Shown piece by piece: positions 43,734-51,766 of a stretch of 64,000 nt of DNA (within the stretch, counting starts at the first letter, position 1; each line of letters starts with the position of its first letter). Source of the DNA: Kribbella pittospori (lineage in GTDB: Bacteria > Actinomycetota > Actinomycetes > Propionibacteriales > Kribbellaceae); contig NZ_SJKB01000015.1 in assembly GCF_004331465.1 (NCBI RefSeq), positions 62,001-126,000 on the forward strand, read 5' to 3'. A program made the position numbers and the translations under genes. Below the pieces are notes generated by a model that worked only from the letters and a program-made list of their open reading frames with translations, was not told where the DNA came from and made no database searches.

Positions 43734-44300
43734 ATGACAGGTACCGCCGACACGATGACGGCCGAGGAGCTGACGTACCCGAACGACTCGGTGGTCGTAC
43801 TCGCCGGCATTCCAGGAGCCGGCAAGAGCACCCTCCTCGACCGCCTCTTCCCCGAAGACACCGACCGCGTGTACGACTCGGGCCGCCTCCGCGATCGCTG
43901 GCTGCCGGTCCTCGGCGTACTCCCCTACCCCTGGTGGCGGCCGCTCCTCCATCTCACGTACTACGCGATCGTGCTCAACGCGATGCGCACCGGTCCCCTG
44001 CTCGTGCACGACTGCGCCACCCGTCCATGGGTACGACGCCTCATCGGCTGGCGGGCACGCCAGACCGGGCGGACAGTGCATCTGCTCCTGCTCGACGTAC
44101 CCGATGACATCGCCCGCAACGGACAGCAGGCGCGCGGACGCGTCGTACGCAAGGGCAGCATGGCCACGCACTGCCGTCGCTGGCCGCAACTCCTCGACCA
44201 GGCAGTCGCCGACCCCACCGAAGTCATCCCCGGCGCGGCCTCCGCCGTCGTTCTCGATCGCGACCAGGCCAACCGGCTCGAAGCGATCAGCTTCCGTTGA
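43734..44300 (+). CDS. P-loop kinase-like ATPase
   Basis: 188 residues. Walker A GIPGAGKST at 25-33, the small-molecule-kinase style 'DTDRVYDSGRLRDRW' and 'LLVHDCATRPWVRRLIG', a lid-like 'RNGQQARGRVVRKGSM'. The layout resembles zeta-toxin/AAA_33 and gluconate-kinase-like proteins that phosphorylate small molecules. No antitoxin is adjacent, so a toxin role is not supported. GAAGGGA upstream of the ATG. The 3' end overlaps the convergent TetR gene by 14 bp. Confidence 0.8.
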   Translation: MTGTADTMTAEELTYPNDSVVVLAGIPGAGKSTLLDRLFPEDTDRVYDSGRLRDRWLPVLGVLPYPWWRPLLHLTYYAIVLNAMRTGPLLVHDCATRPWVRRLIGWRARQTGRTVHLLLLDVPDDIARNGQQARGRVVRKGSMATHCRRWPQLLDQAVADPTEVIPGAASAVVLDRDQANRLEAISFR

Positions 44301-44928
44301 GGCCGGCCTCCAACCCGTCCAGGATCAGATCCAGCCCGTACTCGAAGTCCTCCACCCGCCCGGATCGCATCACGTGGCCGATCACCTCCACGACATGCGG
44401 GAACTCCTCGGCGGAAAGTCCCGGGAGTACGTCGGCCGACACCCGCGACGCCTCGTCGGCGGCGAACGGCAGATTGAGCTGCTGCAAGGTGAACCCGTAG
44501 AGGTGACTGTCCAGCGTGTGCCAGGCATCCAGCGCACCCTCGATCGTGAAGCCGCCCTCGCGGAGCCGACCGAGCGTCGCGTCCAGGTAGCGCGTCATCC
44601 CCAGGCCGATGCTGTACCGGGACATGATCTGCATCGCCGCCCACGGATGGGCGACCAGCACCTCGTGCGCCGAGATCGACCGCCGCCGCATCGCCTTCTT
44701 CCAGTCGGTCCCGGCAGGCGGTACGTCGATGTCGGTCAGCACCAGGTCGACGATGCCGTCGAGGATGTCGTCCTTGTTCTTCACGTGGTTGTAGAGCGAC
44801 ATCGCCTCCACGCCGACCTCCTGGCCGAGCCGCCGCATGGTCAGCGCGTCCAGGCCCTCCTTGTCGGCCAGCGTGATCGCCGCCCGCAGGACCCGCTCCC
44901 GGTTCAGTGGCTCGCGCCGTACCGCCAT
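44287..44928 (-). CDS. TetR-family regulator with TetR_C-type ligand domain
   Basis: 213 residues. HTH at 8-55 (NRERVLRAAITLADKEGLDALTMRRLGQEVGVEAMSLYNHVKNKDDIL), 'MSLYNHVKNK' being typical of the TetR_C_1 subgroup; C-terminal domain with 'DAWHTLDSHLYGFTLQQLNLPF'. The ATG has GAGAGGA upstream. Two abutting 13-bp operator copies lie 26-51 bp upstream. The divergent neighbour across these operators is the dnaN paralogue at 45047, which could share the control region. Confidence 0.9.
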   Translation of the reverse strand: MAVRREPLNRERVLRAAITLADKEGLDALTMRRLGQEVGVEAMSLYNHVKNKDDILDGIVDLVLTDIDVPPAGTDWKKAMRRRSISAHEVLVAHPWAAMQIMSRYSIGLGMTRYLDATLGRLREGGFTIEGALDAWHTLDSHLYGFTLQQLNLPFAADEASRVSADVLPGLSAEEFPHVVEVIGHVMRSGRVEDFEYGLDLILDGLEAGLNGS

Positions 44929-44953
44929 TCCGATCCTCTCGCCGACCGTGGGA

Positions 44954-44979
44954 CTTACATCGTAAGCGTACAGAGTAAG
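44954..44979. promoter_or_regulatory. Tandem TetR operator copies
   Basis: Two abutting 13-bp inverted repeats: CTTAC-ATC-GTAAG at 44954-44966 (perfect) and CGTAC-AGA-GTAAG at 44967-44979 (one arm with a mismatch). This 5-3-5 form is the usual site of TetR regulators with the TetR_C domain. Located between the TetR gene and the divergent dnaN paralogue. Confidence 0.65.
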
Positions 44980-45046
44980 CCGAGCGTCGCAGGAACTGTC
45001 GGTGCCGGGTGATTGAGTCGTACTTCGACGTTGGGGAGGAATGGGT

Positions 45047-46180
45047 GTGAAGGTTCGGGTTGCTCGCGAGGTGCTGGCCGAGGCGGTCGGATGGGTGGCG
45101 AAAGGGCTGCCGAGTCGGCCGAGCGTGCCGATCCTGGCCGGGATGGTGGTGGACGCGGAGGACGGTCAGGTGACGCTGTCCGGGTTCGACTACGAGAGCT
45201 CCGCGCAGGTGAGCGTGCCGGCGGAGGTGGCGGACGGCGGGCGAGTCCTGGTGTCGGGTCGTCTGCTGTCCGACATCTGCCGAAGCATGCCGAGGGACTC
45301 GGTGGATCTGAGCGGCGACGCGTCCCGGGTCCAGGTGGTCAGCGGGAGTTCGCGCTTCGCGCTGCAGACCCTTCCTCTCAACGAGTATCCGGCGCTGCCC
45401 GAGCTGCCCGGGGCGAGCGGTGTGGTCAACGGAGATGCGTTCGCGCGCGCCGTCGCGCAGGTCGTGAGCGCGTCCGGCCGTGACGACACGCTGCCGGTGT
45501 TCACCGGCATCCGGGTTGAGCTCCGCGGATCGACCATCTCGTTGCTGGCGACCGACCGGTACCGGCTGGCGCTCCGCGTCATCGAGTGGGAGCCGGCCGA
45601 CCCGAGCGTGGAGGCGAACGCATTGGTGCCGGCCCGGATGCTCCAGAACGTCGCCAAGGCGATGGCCGGCCACGATCTCACTCTCGCGCTCGGTTCAACC
45701 CGCACAGGGGACGGGTTGATCGGGTTCGAGGGTGGCGGCCGGCGGGCGACGGGCCGGCTGATCGACGGCGACTTCCCGAAGGTCCGCAGCCTGATCCCGG
45801 CCGAGTCCGCGATCACCAGCACCGTCCAGGTGGACACAGCCGCGCTGCTCGAGGCGGTGAAACGAGTCGCGCTGGTGGCCGAGCGGACGACCCCGGTGCG
45901 GATCAACTTCGCGGACGGTACGGCGACTCTCGATGCCGGGACAGGTGAGGAGGCACAGGCATCGGAGTCGGTGGAGGCGACGATCACCGGCGACCCGGTC
46001 TCCACCGGGTTCAAGGCGGAGTACCTCCTCGATGCGCTCGCCTCACTGGGGATGCCGATCGCGCACTTCGCCTTCACCCAGCCGCTGAAGCCCGCGAACC
46101 TGACCGGTCTCCGCGCTCCCGACGAGACTCCGACCGGAGACTCGGCGTACATCCTGATGCCGATGCGGCTGCCGACTTGA
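45047..46180 (+). CDS. dnaN: DNA polymerase III subunit beta (sliding clamp)
   Basis: 377 residues with the three clamp domains: 'VKVRVAREVLAEAVGWVAKGLPSRPSVPILAGM', 'DTLPVFTGIRVELRGSTISLLATDRYRLALR' and 'AEYLLDALASLGMPIAHFAFTQPLKPANL...YILMPMRL'. These are all standard, ending in the typical 'MPMRL' tail. GTG at 45047 is preferred to ATG 45041 because GGAGG is seven bases upstream of it. No dnaA, recF or gyrB is near, so this is a stand-alone paralogue and not the origin locus. It faces a TetR gene across tandem operators, suggesting regulated expression. Accessory clamps are found with mutagenic polymerases in actinobacteria, but none is adjacent. Confidence 0.92.
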   Translation: MKVRVAREVLAEAVGWVAKGLPSRPSVPILAGMVVDAEDGQVTLSGFDYESSAQVSVPAEVADGGRVLVSGRLLSDICRSMPRDSVDLSGDASRVQVVSGSSRFALQTLPLNEYPALPELPGASGVVNGDAFARAVAQVVSASGRDDTLPVFTGIRVELRGSTISLLATDRYRLALRVIEWEPADPSVEANALVPARMLQNVAKAMAGHDLTLALGSTRTGDGLIGFEGGGRRATGRLIDGDFPKVRSLIPAESAITSTVQVDTAALLEAVKRVALVAERTTPVRINFADGTATLDAGTGEEAQASESVEATITGDPVSTGFKAEYLLDALASLGMPIAHFAFTQPLKPANLTGLRAPDETPTGDSAYILMPMRLPT

Positions 46181-46281
46181 TGTCAAAAGCGGCTCAGGCG
46201 GATGCCGACGGCAATCATCCGTAAGTAGGACGCCGGATCAGGCCATGGGCTGACGATCGGCGGCGGTCGATGCGGTCTAGT

Positions 46282-46303
46282 GGTGGTGCCCCGCGCCACC
46301 ACC
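46282..46303 (+). promoter_or_regulatory. Short hairpin before the acyltransferase start
   Basis: GGTGGTG (46282-46288) and CACCACC (46297-46303) can pair with an 8-base loop, ending 13 bases before the GTG at 46317. It could affect translation initiation, or be chance in GC-rich DNA. Confidence 0.25.
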
Positions 46304-46316
46304 TGGAAGGACGACT

Positions 46317-47396
46317 GTGGACTCGCCGAAGGCCCGGTTGCACGAGATCGATCTGCTGCGGATCCTCGCGGCCGTCGCGGTCATGACGTACCACTACCTG
46401 TTCTCGGCGTACGCCGGCGGCCTGTCGGCGATGCAGTTCCCCCATGCCGACATGGTCGCCCGGTACGGCTACCTCGGAGTCGATCTGTTCTTCACGATCA
46501 GCGGGTTCGTCGTGCTGCTGAGCGCCTGGGACCGCACGCCGCGGTCCTTCGTCGTCTCCCGCGCGGTCCGGCTCTACCCGGCGTACTGGGTGGCCGTCAC
46601 GCTGACAACGATCGTGTCGATCTCGCTCAGCCAGGGCCGGTTCCCGGTCTCGCTGCCGCAGTACCTGGCCAACCTGACGATGGTCAACTCCCTGCCGAAC
46701 ATCGAGAACGTCGACGTCGTCTACTGGACGCTGTGGGCCGAGGTGCGGTTCTACGCGATGATCCTGATCCTGACCTGGTTCGGCATCACCCGCCGCCGGG
46801 TCACGATCTTCCTCTGGGCCTGGCTGGCCGCGACCTTCGTCTTCCAGGCCGGTCTGTTGCCGCACGCAACCGACTTGGTACTGAACACCCAGTTCTCGCA
46901 CTACTTCATCGCCGGTATGGCGCTGTGCCTGATCCACCGGTACGGCCCGACGCCGCAAACGCTGCTGATCGTCGCCGTCTCGCTCGGCAACGCGATCTAC
47001 CGCGGCATCGGATTCGGCGACCGGGTCGGCATCCGCTACCACACCGAGATCCACCAGCCGGCCGTGGTCGCGATCATCGTGGTGATCTTCGCCGTCATGC
47101 TGGCCGTCGCACTCAAGTGGACCCACCGGCTCGGGCGGCCGTGGTTCGCCGTCCTCGGCGCACTCACCTACCCGCTCTACCTGGTCCACGCGCACATCGG
47201 CTTCATCGTCTTCGAGCGGCTCGGCGACCAGGTGAACCACATCCTCCTGATCGCCGCCACGATGCTCGCGATGGTCGGCGTCGCGGCCGCCCTGCACTAC
47301 GGGGTCGAGCAGCCGCTGGCGCCGCGCCTCAAGCGGCTGCTCGAGCGTGTCCTACCAGGCGCCCGCCGTCAGCCGGTTCACGCGGTCACGAAGTAG
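46317..47396 (+). CDS. Acyltransferase-3 family membrane protein (OafA/YrhL-like)
   Basis: 359 residues with about ten membrane helices. The N-terminal 'LHEIDLLRILAAVAVMTYHYLFSAY' has the conserved R-x10-H motif and 'GYLGVDLFFTISGFVVLLS' is the family hallmark; 'VVYWTLWAEVRFY' is the catalytic-loop WTLxxE. Members O-acetylate surface polysaccharides or lipids at the cytoplasmic membrane. GTG start with GGAAGGA upstream. The 3' end overlaps the convergent hydrolase gene by 19 bp. The acceptor is unknown. Confidence 0.9.
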   Translation: MDSPKARLHEIDLLRILAAVAVMTYHYLFSAYAGGLSAMQFPHADMVARYGYLGVDLFFTISGFVVLLSAWDRTPRSFVVSRAVRLYPAYWVAVTLTTIVSISLSQGRFPVSLPQYLANLTMVNSLPNIENVDVVYWTLWAEVRFYAMILILTWFGITRRRVTIFLWAWLAATFVFQAGLLPHATDLVLNTQFSHYFIAGMALCLIHRYGPTPQTLLIVAVSLGNAIYRGIGFGDRVGIRYHTEIHQPAVVAIIVVIFAVMLAVALKWTHRLGRPWFAVLGALTYPLYLVHAHIGFIVFERLGDQVNHILLIAATMLAMVGVAAALHYGVEQPLAPRLKRLLERVLPGARRQPVHAVTK

Positions 47397-48145
47397 TCCG
47401 TCAACACCCGCGCCAGCGTCTCCGGCGGAAGCGTGTGGAAGGTCCCGTCATGCCCCTCCGCCGTCCCGTTCGGCAGCGCGGCCGCGGTCTGCTTGACCGC
47501 GGCCTGCAGCCACGCCGGACTGTCGTTGCTGTACAGCGCAAGTGTCGGCAGTTCGATTGTCGACAACAGCTCAGTCGGTACGGCGCTGTCCCCCATCTGC
47601 AGGCCGTCGTACACAAGCGTGTGCGCGATCGCCTCGAGCCCGGCCCACATCGGCGTCTCCCGGATCTGATCAACCACCTCCTTCGGCTGGCCGACCGCCT
47701 CCACCATGAACAGCTCGGCCGCACCGCCGGGGTTCCCGGCCGCGACGTACTCCTGCAGGCGCTCGATGTACCGCTCCGGCGCCGGTGGCGCACCGTCGAC
47801 CCGGAACGGCGGCTCCATCACCGCCTGCTTCTCGAACGGCAGTCCGGCCTGGAACAACACCATCGACCCGGACGAGTACGCGCAGGCGAACCGCGCGCCG
47901 GTCGCCGAGCGCACCGCGTCGAGGTCCTCCCACTCGCGCTCGACGGCGTACGTCGGTGCATCGCCGGAGGCGCCACGGCCACGCCGGTCGTAGTTCACCA
48001 CGGTGAACGTCGAAGCCAGCGCCTCGGCGTCCGGCACGTACCGCGCGCGGTCGGTGAACCCGCCGGCCACGAGCACCAGCACCGGCCCACTCCCGTACGT
48101 GTCGTACGCGATCTCGGTGCCGTCCTTCGAGGTGACCTTCTCCAT
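47378..48145 (-). CDS. Alpha/beta-fold hydrolase
   Basis: 255 residues. 'LVLVAGGFTDRARY' oxyanion strand, 'NYDRRGRGAS', nucleophile elbow FACAYSSGSMVLFQ (Ser between Ser and Gly), and late His in 'GTAEGHDGTFHTLPPE'. The ATG at 48145 is preferred to an upstream frame extension to 48235. It is divergent from the LysR gene across about 200 bp that carries a CRP-type palindrome and a GTATAC site. Similar small actinobacterial hydrolases have no assigned substrate. Confidence 0.87.
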   Translation of the reverse strand: MEKVTSKDGTEIAYDTYGSGPVLVLVAGGFTDRARYVPDAEALASTFTVVNYDRRGRGASGDAPTYAVEREWEDLDAVRSATGARFACAYSSGSMVLFQAGLPFEKQAVMEPPFRVDGAPPAPERYIERLQEYVAAGNPGGAAELFMVEAVGQPKEVVDQIRETPMWAGLEAIAHTLVYDGLQMGDSAVPTELLSTIELPTLALYSNDSPAWLQAAVKQTAAALPNGTAEGHDGTFHTLPPETLARVLTDYFVTA

Positions 48146-48220
48146 CACCCACACCCCTTCACTGTTTGGGATCCCTGCCAACCGTCGAACGAACGCAGCG
48201 TGGAGAGACACCCCACTGGA

Positions 48221-48236
48221 TGTGATCCACATCACA
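48221..48236. promoter_or_regulatory. CRP-type palindrome between hydrolase and LysR genes
   Basis: TGTGA-TCCACA-TCACA, an exact match to the TGTGA-N6-TCACA consensus of CRP-family proteins, 76 bp upstream of the hydrolase start and 108 bp upstream of the LysR start. Confidence 0.55.
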
Positions 48237-48296
48237 GGACACCAGCGACCGGCCCGAGCCCTATCCGCGGCGGACCCACCTCACTACAGTTGGATT

Positions 48297-48306
48297 ATGT
48301 ATACAG
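48297..48306. promoter_or_regulatory. ATGTATACAG element upstream of the LysR gene
   Basis: A 10-base element with palindromic TGTATACA core, 37 bases before the LysR ATG. The identical 10-mer occurs at 50591-50600 upstream of the small gene after fdh. It could be a shared regulator site or simply a -10 box (TATACA). Confidence 0.35.
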
Positions 48307-48343
48307 ACGACTGGTATGCGGTCCACCGCACGATGGGTTCCTG

Positions 48344-49315
48344 ATGCTGCTCCGCCAGCTGGAGTACCTCGTCGCCCTCGCCCGCGAGAAGCACTTCGCC
48401 CGGGCTGCCGACGCGTGCTACGTCTCCCAGCCGTCGTTGTCCGCCGCGATCCGCAAGCTCGAGCAGGAGCTCGACGTACCGATCGTCCGGCGCGGCCGCC
48501 GCTTCGAGGGACTCACCCCCGAAGGCGAGCGGGTGCTGCTGTGGGCGCAGCGGATCCTGGCCGAGCAGGACGCGCTCCGGCACGAGTTGTCGGTGATGCG
48601 CGGCGGCCTGACCGGCACGCTCCGGCTCGGCGCGATCCCGACCGCGATGCCCGTCGTCTCCCTGCTCACCACCCCGTTCTGCGAGCGGCACACCAGCGCC
48701 CGGGTCACCCTCGAGTCGTTGTCGTCGCGCGACATCACGCAGAAGCTGGCGGAGTTCGATCTCGACGTCGCAATGACGTACCTCGACGACGACACCCTGG
48801 GTCAGGTCCGCAAGACCCCGTTGTACGAGGAGCGCTACCTGCTCCTCACCCCGCAGCACACCGAGCTGGGTGAGTTGCCGGTGGCAACCTGGGCACAGGT
48901 GGCCGCGCTGCCGCTGTGCCTGCTCTCCCCCGACATGCGCAACCGCCGGATCATGAACGGCTACTTCACCGACGACGGCGTCGTCGCTTCTCCCGCGATC
49001 GAGAGCGACACGGTCTCCGGTCTCTACAGCCACCTGCACGGCAACCACTGGTCGACCGTGATCTCCCACGCCTGGCTGCACATGTTCGGTGTGCCCGAGG
49101 GCATGCGCGTCGTACCGCTGAAGAGCCCGGCGCACGGGCCGCGGGTCGGACTGGTGATCGCGGCCCGCAGTCCCGAGCCCGTGCTGGCCCGCGCACTCCT
49201 CGACGTTGCGCGGCAGGCCGGCGTACACACTGCTCTGGACGATCTGCTCAACGTGCACTTGATGGGTTCTGGCTATCTCGACATAGCGAGCAAGTCTTTG
49301 ACCGTCGGACCGTGA
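48344..49315 (+). CDS. LysR-family transcriptional regulator
   Basis: 323 residues. N-terminal HTH 1-60 (MLLRQLEYLVALAREKHFARAADACYVSQPSLSAAIRKLEQELDVPIVRR) with the family's classic spacing, then the two-lobed substrate-binding domain. It lies 45 bp upstream of the formate dehydrogenase on the same strand, so the two may be co-transcribed and fdh is the likely target. No useful ribosome site is seen; the start is fixed by alignment to the family. Confidence 0.92.
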   Translation: MLLRQLEYLVALAREKHFARAADACYVSQPSLSAAIRKLEQELDVPIVRRGRRFEGLTPEGERVLLWAQRILAEQDALRHELSVMRGGLTGTLRLGAIPTAMPVVSLLTTPFCERHTSARVTLESLSSRDITQKLAEFDLDVAMTYLDDDTLGQVRKTPLYEERYLLLTPQHTELGELPVATWAQVAALPLCLLSPDMRNRRIMNGYFTDDGVVASPAIESDTVSGLYSHLHGNHWSTVISHAWLHMFGVPEGMRVVPLKSPAHGPRVGLVIAARSPEPVLARALLDVARQAGVHTALDDLLNVHLMGSGYLDIASKSLTVGP

Positions 49316-49360
49316 CCCGGCGACTGTGGAAGTCCCTTCCAAACAAGGAGAATCCACACC

Positions 49361-50521
49361 ATGGCCAAGATCATCTGCGTCCTGTACGACGACCCTGTCG
49401 ACGGCCACCCGACGTCGTACGCACGTGACGACATCCCCACCATCAACGGCTACCCGGGCGGCCAGACCGCACCCACGCCGAAGGCCGTCGACTTCACACC
49501 GGGCGAGCTGCTCGGCAGCGTTTCCGGTGAGCTCGGGTTGCGAGAGTTCCTGGAGAGCCAGGGCCACACGCTGGTCGTCACGTCCGACAAGGAAGGCCCG
49601 GACTCGGTGCTCGACCGTGAGCTGGCCGACGCCGATGTGGTGATCTCGCAACCGTTCTGGCCGGCGTACCTGACGCCCGAGCGGATCGCGAAGGCGCCGA
49701 ACCTCAAGCTCGCGATCACGGCCGGCATCGGCTCCGACCACGTCGACCTGGACGCGGCGATCGAGCACGGCATGACCGTTGCCGAGGTCACCTACAGCAA
49801 CAGCATCAGCGTCGCCGAGCACGTGGTGATGATGATCCTCGGCCTGGTCCGCAACTACCTGCCGTCGCACCAGGTTGTCCTGGACGGCGGCTGGAACGTC
49901 GCCGACTGCGTGGCCCGGTCGTACGACCTCGAGGGCATGCACGTCGGCACGGTCGCGGCCGGCCGGATCGGCACCGCCGTACTGCGGCGGCTGAAGCCGT
50001 TCGACGTGAACCTGCACTACACCGACCGGCACCGGCTGCCGGAGTCGGTCGAGCGCGAGCTCAACCTCACCTTCCACCCGAGCGCGGCCGACATGGTCCC
50101 GCACTGCGACGTGGTCACGATCAATGCGCCGCTGCACCCGGAGACCGAGGGCCTGTTCGGCGAGAAGCTGCTCAGCACGATGAAGCGCGGCACCTACCTG
50201 ATCAACACCGCCCGGGCGAAGATCGCCGACCGGGACGCCATCGTGAAGGCACTGGAGAGCGGTCAACTGGCCGGGTACGCCGGCGACGTCTGGTACCCGC
50301 AGCCCGCGCCGGCCGACCACCCGTGGCGGACCATGCCGCACCACGGCATGACCCCGCACATCTCCGGCTCGACCCTGTCCGCCCAGACCCGGTACGCCGC
50401 CGGCACCCGGGAGATCCTGGAGTCGTGGTTCGCCGGTACGCCGATCCGCGACGAGTACCTGATTGTCGACGGTGGGCGACTGGCCGGTGCCGGAGCGCAT
50501 TCGTACTCGACCCGCGTGTAA
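49361..50521 (+). CDS. fdh: NAD-dependent formate dehydrogenase
   Basis: 386 residues, D-2-hydroxyacid-dehydrogenase fold, single-subunit and metal-free type. It oxidises formate to CO2 with NAD+. Formate-binding and catalytic residues are present: Ile at 123 in AGIGSDHVDL, Asn147 (TYSNSIS), Arg285 (NTARAK) and His333 (MTPHISG), with QPAPADHPWRTMP typical of true FDHs and not of general hydroxyacid dehydrogenases. Asp222 after the second dinucleotide strand (HYTDRHR) indicates NAD+ preference. AAGGAG precedes the ATG. Provides NADH that could feed the NDH-2-like and cytochrome bd genes of this region. Confidence 0.95.
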   Translation: MAKIICVLYDDPVDGHPTSYARDDIPTINGYPGGQTAPTPKAVDFTPGELLGSVSGELGLREFLESQGHTLVVTSDKEGPDSVLDRELADADVVISQPFWPAYLTPERIAKAPNLKLAITAGIGSDHVDLDAAIEHGMTVAEVTYSNSISVAEHVVMMILGLVRNYLPSHQVVLDGGWNVADCVARSYDLEGMHVGTVAAGRIGTAVLRRLKPFDVNLHYTDRHRLPESVERELNLTFHPSAADMVPHCDVVTINAPLHPETEGLFGEKLLSTMKRGTYLINTARAKIADRDAIVKALESGQLAGYAGDVWYPQPAPADHPWRTMPHHGMTPHISGSTLSAQTRYAAGTREILESWFAGTPIRDEYLIVDGGRLAGAGAHSYSTRV

Positions 50522-50590
50522 GCGGCGTCACGTCGTACGTAACCGGGATCACGTGAGACGCGGGCATAACCGGTGAGTACGGCTGGTTGG

Positions 50591-50600
50591 ATGTATACAG
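50591..50600. promoter_or_regulatory. ATGTATACAG element, second copy
   Basis: Same 10-mer as at 48297-48306, 28 bases upstream of the ATG of the 59-residue gene. Candidate shared operator or -10 region. Confidence 0.35.
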
Positions 50601-50627
50601 AAGCCAGAATTCAAGGAAAGGGCAACA

Positions 50628-50807
50628 ATGATCTTCACCCGTAGGTTCGGCGCTCTGGCGGCTCGTCCGCAGTTCCCGGATGCCCCGGAGCTGCAGCAGG
50701 AGCTGAACACCCCGGTCGACCTGGACGCCGAGCTCGCCAAGCTCACCGGCGACCAGACTCGCACCGCTCACGACGACCGTCCCCACGCCGACGAGTCGGC
50801 GGCGTAA
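50628..50807 (+). CDS. 59-residue hypothetical protein downstream of fdh
   Basis: Starts MIFTRRFGALAARPQFPDAP and ends in an acidic 'TAHDDRPHADESAA' tail. AAGGAAAGG precedes the ATG by six bases and the stop is TAA at 50805-50807. No membrane segment; likely partly helical ('ELQQELNTPVDLDAELAKL'). It has its own upstream region with the ATGTATACAG element also found before the LysR gene, which ties it to the formate dehydrogenase locus. Not recognised; good coding signs despite its size. Confidence 0.6.
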   Translation: MIFTRRFGALAARPQFPDAPELQQELNTPVDLDAELAKLTGDQTRTAHDDRPHADESAA

Positions 50808-50880
50808 CCCGGTCGCCCTATGAGGTCATGGATGCAAGGCCCCATGACCACGCCGGTGCCGAAGGCCCGGCCAAAGGCGC

Positions 50881-50909
50881 GGCACTTGGTAGACTGTCTA
50901 CCAAGTGCC
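50881..50909. promoter_or_regulatory. 29-bp perfect palindrome upstream of gntR
   Basis: GGCACTTGGTAGAC and GTCTACCAAGTGCC, 14-bp arms without mismatch around one T. It ends 36 bp before the GntR-family start, in the position of an autoregulatory operator; the inner TGGTAGAC...GTCTACCA resembles FadR-type half-sites (TGG...CCA). Confidence 0.65.
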
Positions 50910-50944
50910 ATGCCTTTGTCAGCGCAAGTTCCGGGAAGGACCTC

Positions 50945-51700
50945 ATGACCACCATCAGCGCAGGCCCAGGGGCGGGGGCGGAACCGGCCGGTGTGCGACA
51001 CGTCAAGCGGCCGACGCCACTGCGTGAGTCCGTCTACGAGGCCCTGACCGAGATGATCATCGACGGCACCCTCGAGCGCGGCCGGCACCTGGTCGAGGTC
51101 GAGCTGGCCGGCATGCTGGGCGTCTCCCGCCAGCCGGTCCGCGAGGCCCTCCAGCGGCTCAACAACGAGGGCTGGGTGGACCTCCGGCCGGGCTTCGGCG
51201 CGATGGTGCACGTGCCCGCCGAGGACGAGGTGGACCAGTTGCTCGCGGCCCGTGCCGCCCTGGAGTCGGAGTCCGCGCGGCTCGCGGCCCGGCACGCCTC
51301 GAAGGACGACGTGGCCCGGCTCAAGGACCTGTGCAAGGTGGGTACGGCGCTCCAGGAGGCCGGCGACATCGACGGCGCGGTCCGGACCAACGGCGAGCTG
51401 CACAGCCTGATCACCCAGATGTCCGGCAACAGGTTCCTGGTGGACTTCGCCGGCCAGGTCGACCGCCGGGTCCGCTGGTACTACACCCCGGTCGCCCCGG
51501 TCCGCGGTGGCGCCTCCTGGCGCGAGCACGCCCGGCTGGTGAAGGCGATCAGCGAGGGCGACGAGGACAAGTCCGCGCAGATCATGCGCGAGCACACCGA
51601 ACACACCCGCAAGGCCTACCACGACCTCCAGGCGGGCGCCGAGCCCGACGAAGCGCCTGCCGAGGCCGCCCCCCGCCGGCGTCGCCGCGCGGTGAACTGA
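50945..51700 (+). CDS. GntR-family (FCD subfamily) transcriptional regulator
   Basis: 251 residues. Winged helix at 20-90 (LRESVYEALTEMIIDGTLERGRHLVEVELAGMLGVSRQPVREALQRLNNEGWVDLRPGFGAMV), then an all-helical FCD ligand domain (RAALESESARLAARHAS...NGELHSLITQMSGNRFL...HARLVKAISEGDEDKSAQIMREHTEHT), with His residues typical of the metal-binding subgroup. ATG at 50945 with GGAAGGA upstream. The perfect 29-bp palindrome before it suggests autoregulation; fdh, zwf or the 59-residue gene are candidate targets. The Arg-rich C-terminus ends in a region repeated three times. Confidence 0.92.
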   Translation: MTTISAGPGAGAEPAGVRHVKRPTPLRESVYEALTEMIIDGTLERGRHLVEVELAGMLGVSRQPVREALQRLNNEGWVDLRPGFGAMVHVPAEDEVDQLLAARAALESESARLAARHASKDDVARLKDLCKVGTALQEAGDIDGAVRTNGELHSLITQMSGNRFLVDFAGQVDRRVRWYYTPVAPVRGGASWREHARLVKAISEGDEDKSAQIMREHTEHTRKAYHDLQAGAEPDEAPAEAAPRRRRRAVN

Positions 51701-51758
51701 CCGCGCGGGCGAGCGGTGAACTGACCGCGCCACCGAGCGGTGAACTGACCCCGCGGCC
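51687..51758. repeat. Three tandem 24-bp repeats including the gntR stop codon
   Basis: Units at 51687-51710, 51711-51734 and 51735-51758 share GCGGTGAACTGACC. The first unit contains the last codons and TGA of the GntR gene; the others repeat Ala-Val-Asn-stop in the same frame because the period is 8 codons. Confidence 0.75.
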
Positions 51759-51766
51759 GGACGCTG

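Noticed and set aside
43734-44300. Zeta-type toxin of a toxin-antitoxin pair
   Set aside because: The P-loop protein has a similar kinase layout, but there is no small antitoxin gene next to it and no toxin-specific residues I can point to.
45047-46180. Replication origin suggested by dnaN
   Set aside because: No dnaA, recF, gyrB or DnaA-box cluster nearby; the flanking genes are a TetR regulator and an acyltransferase.
48284-50500. 738-codon minus-strand frame opposite LysR and fdh
   Set aside because: Antisense frame kept open by GC bias; the plus strand encodes clearly recognisable LysR and FDH proteins.
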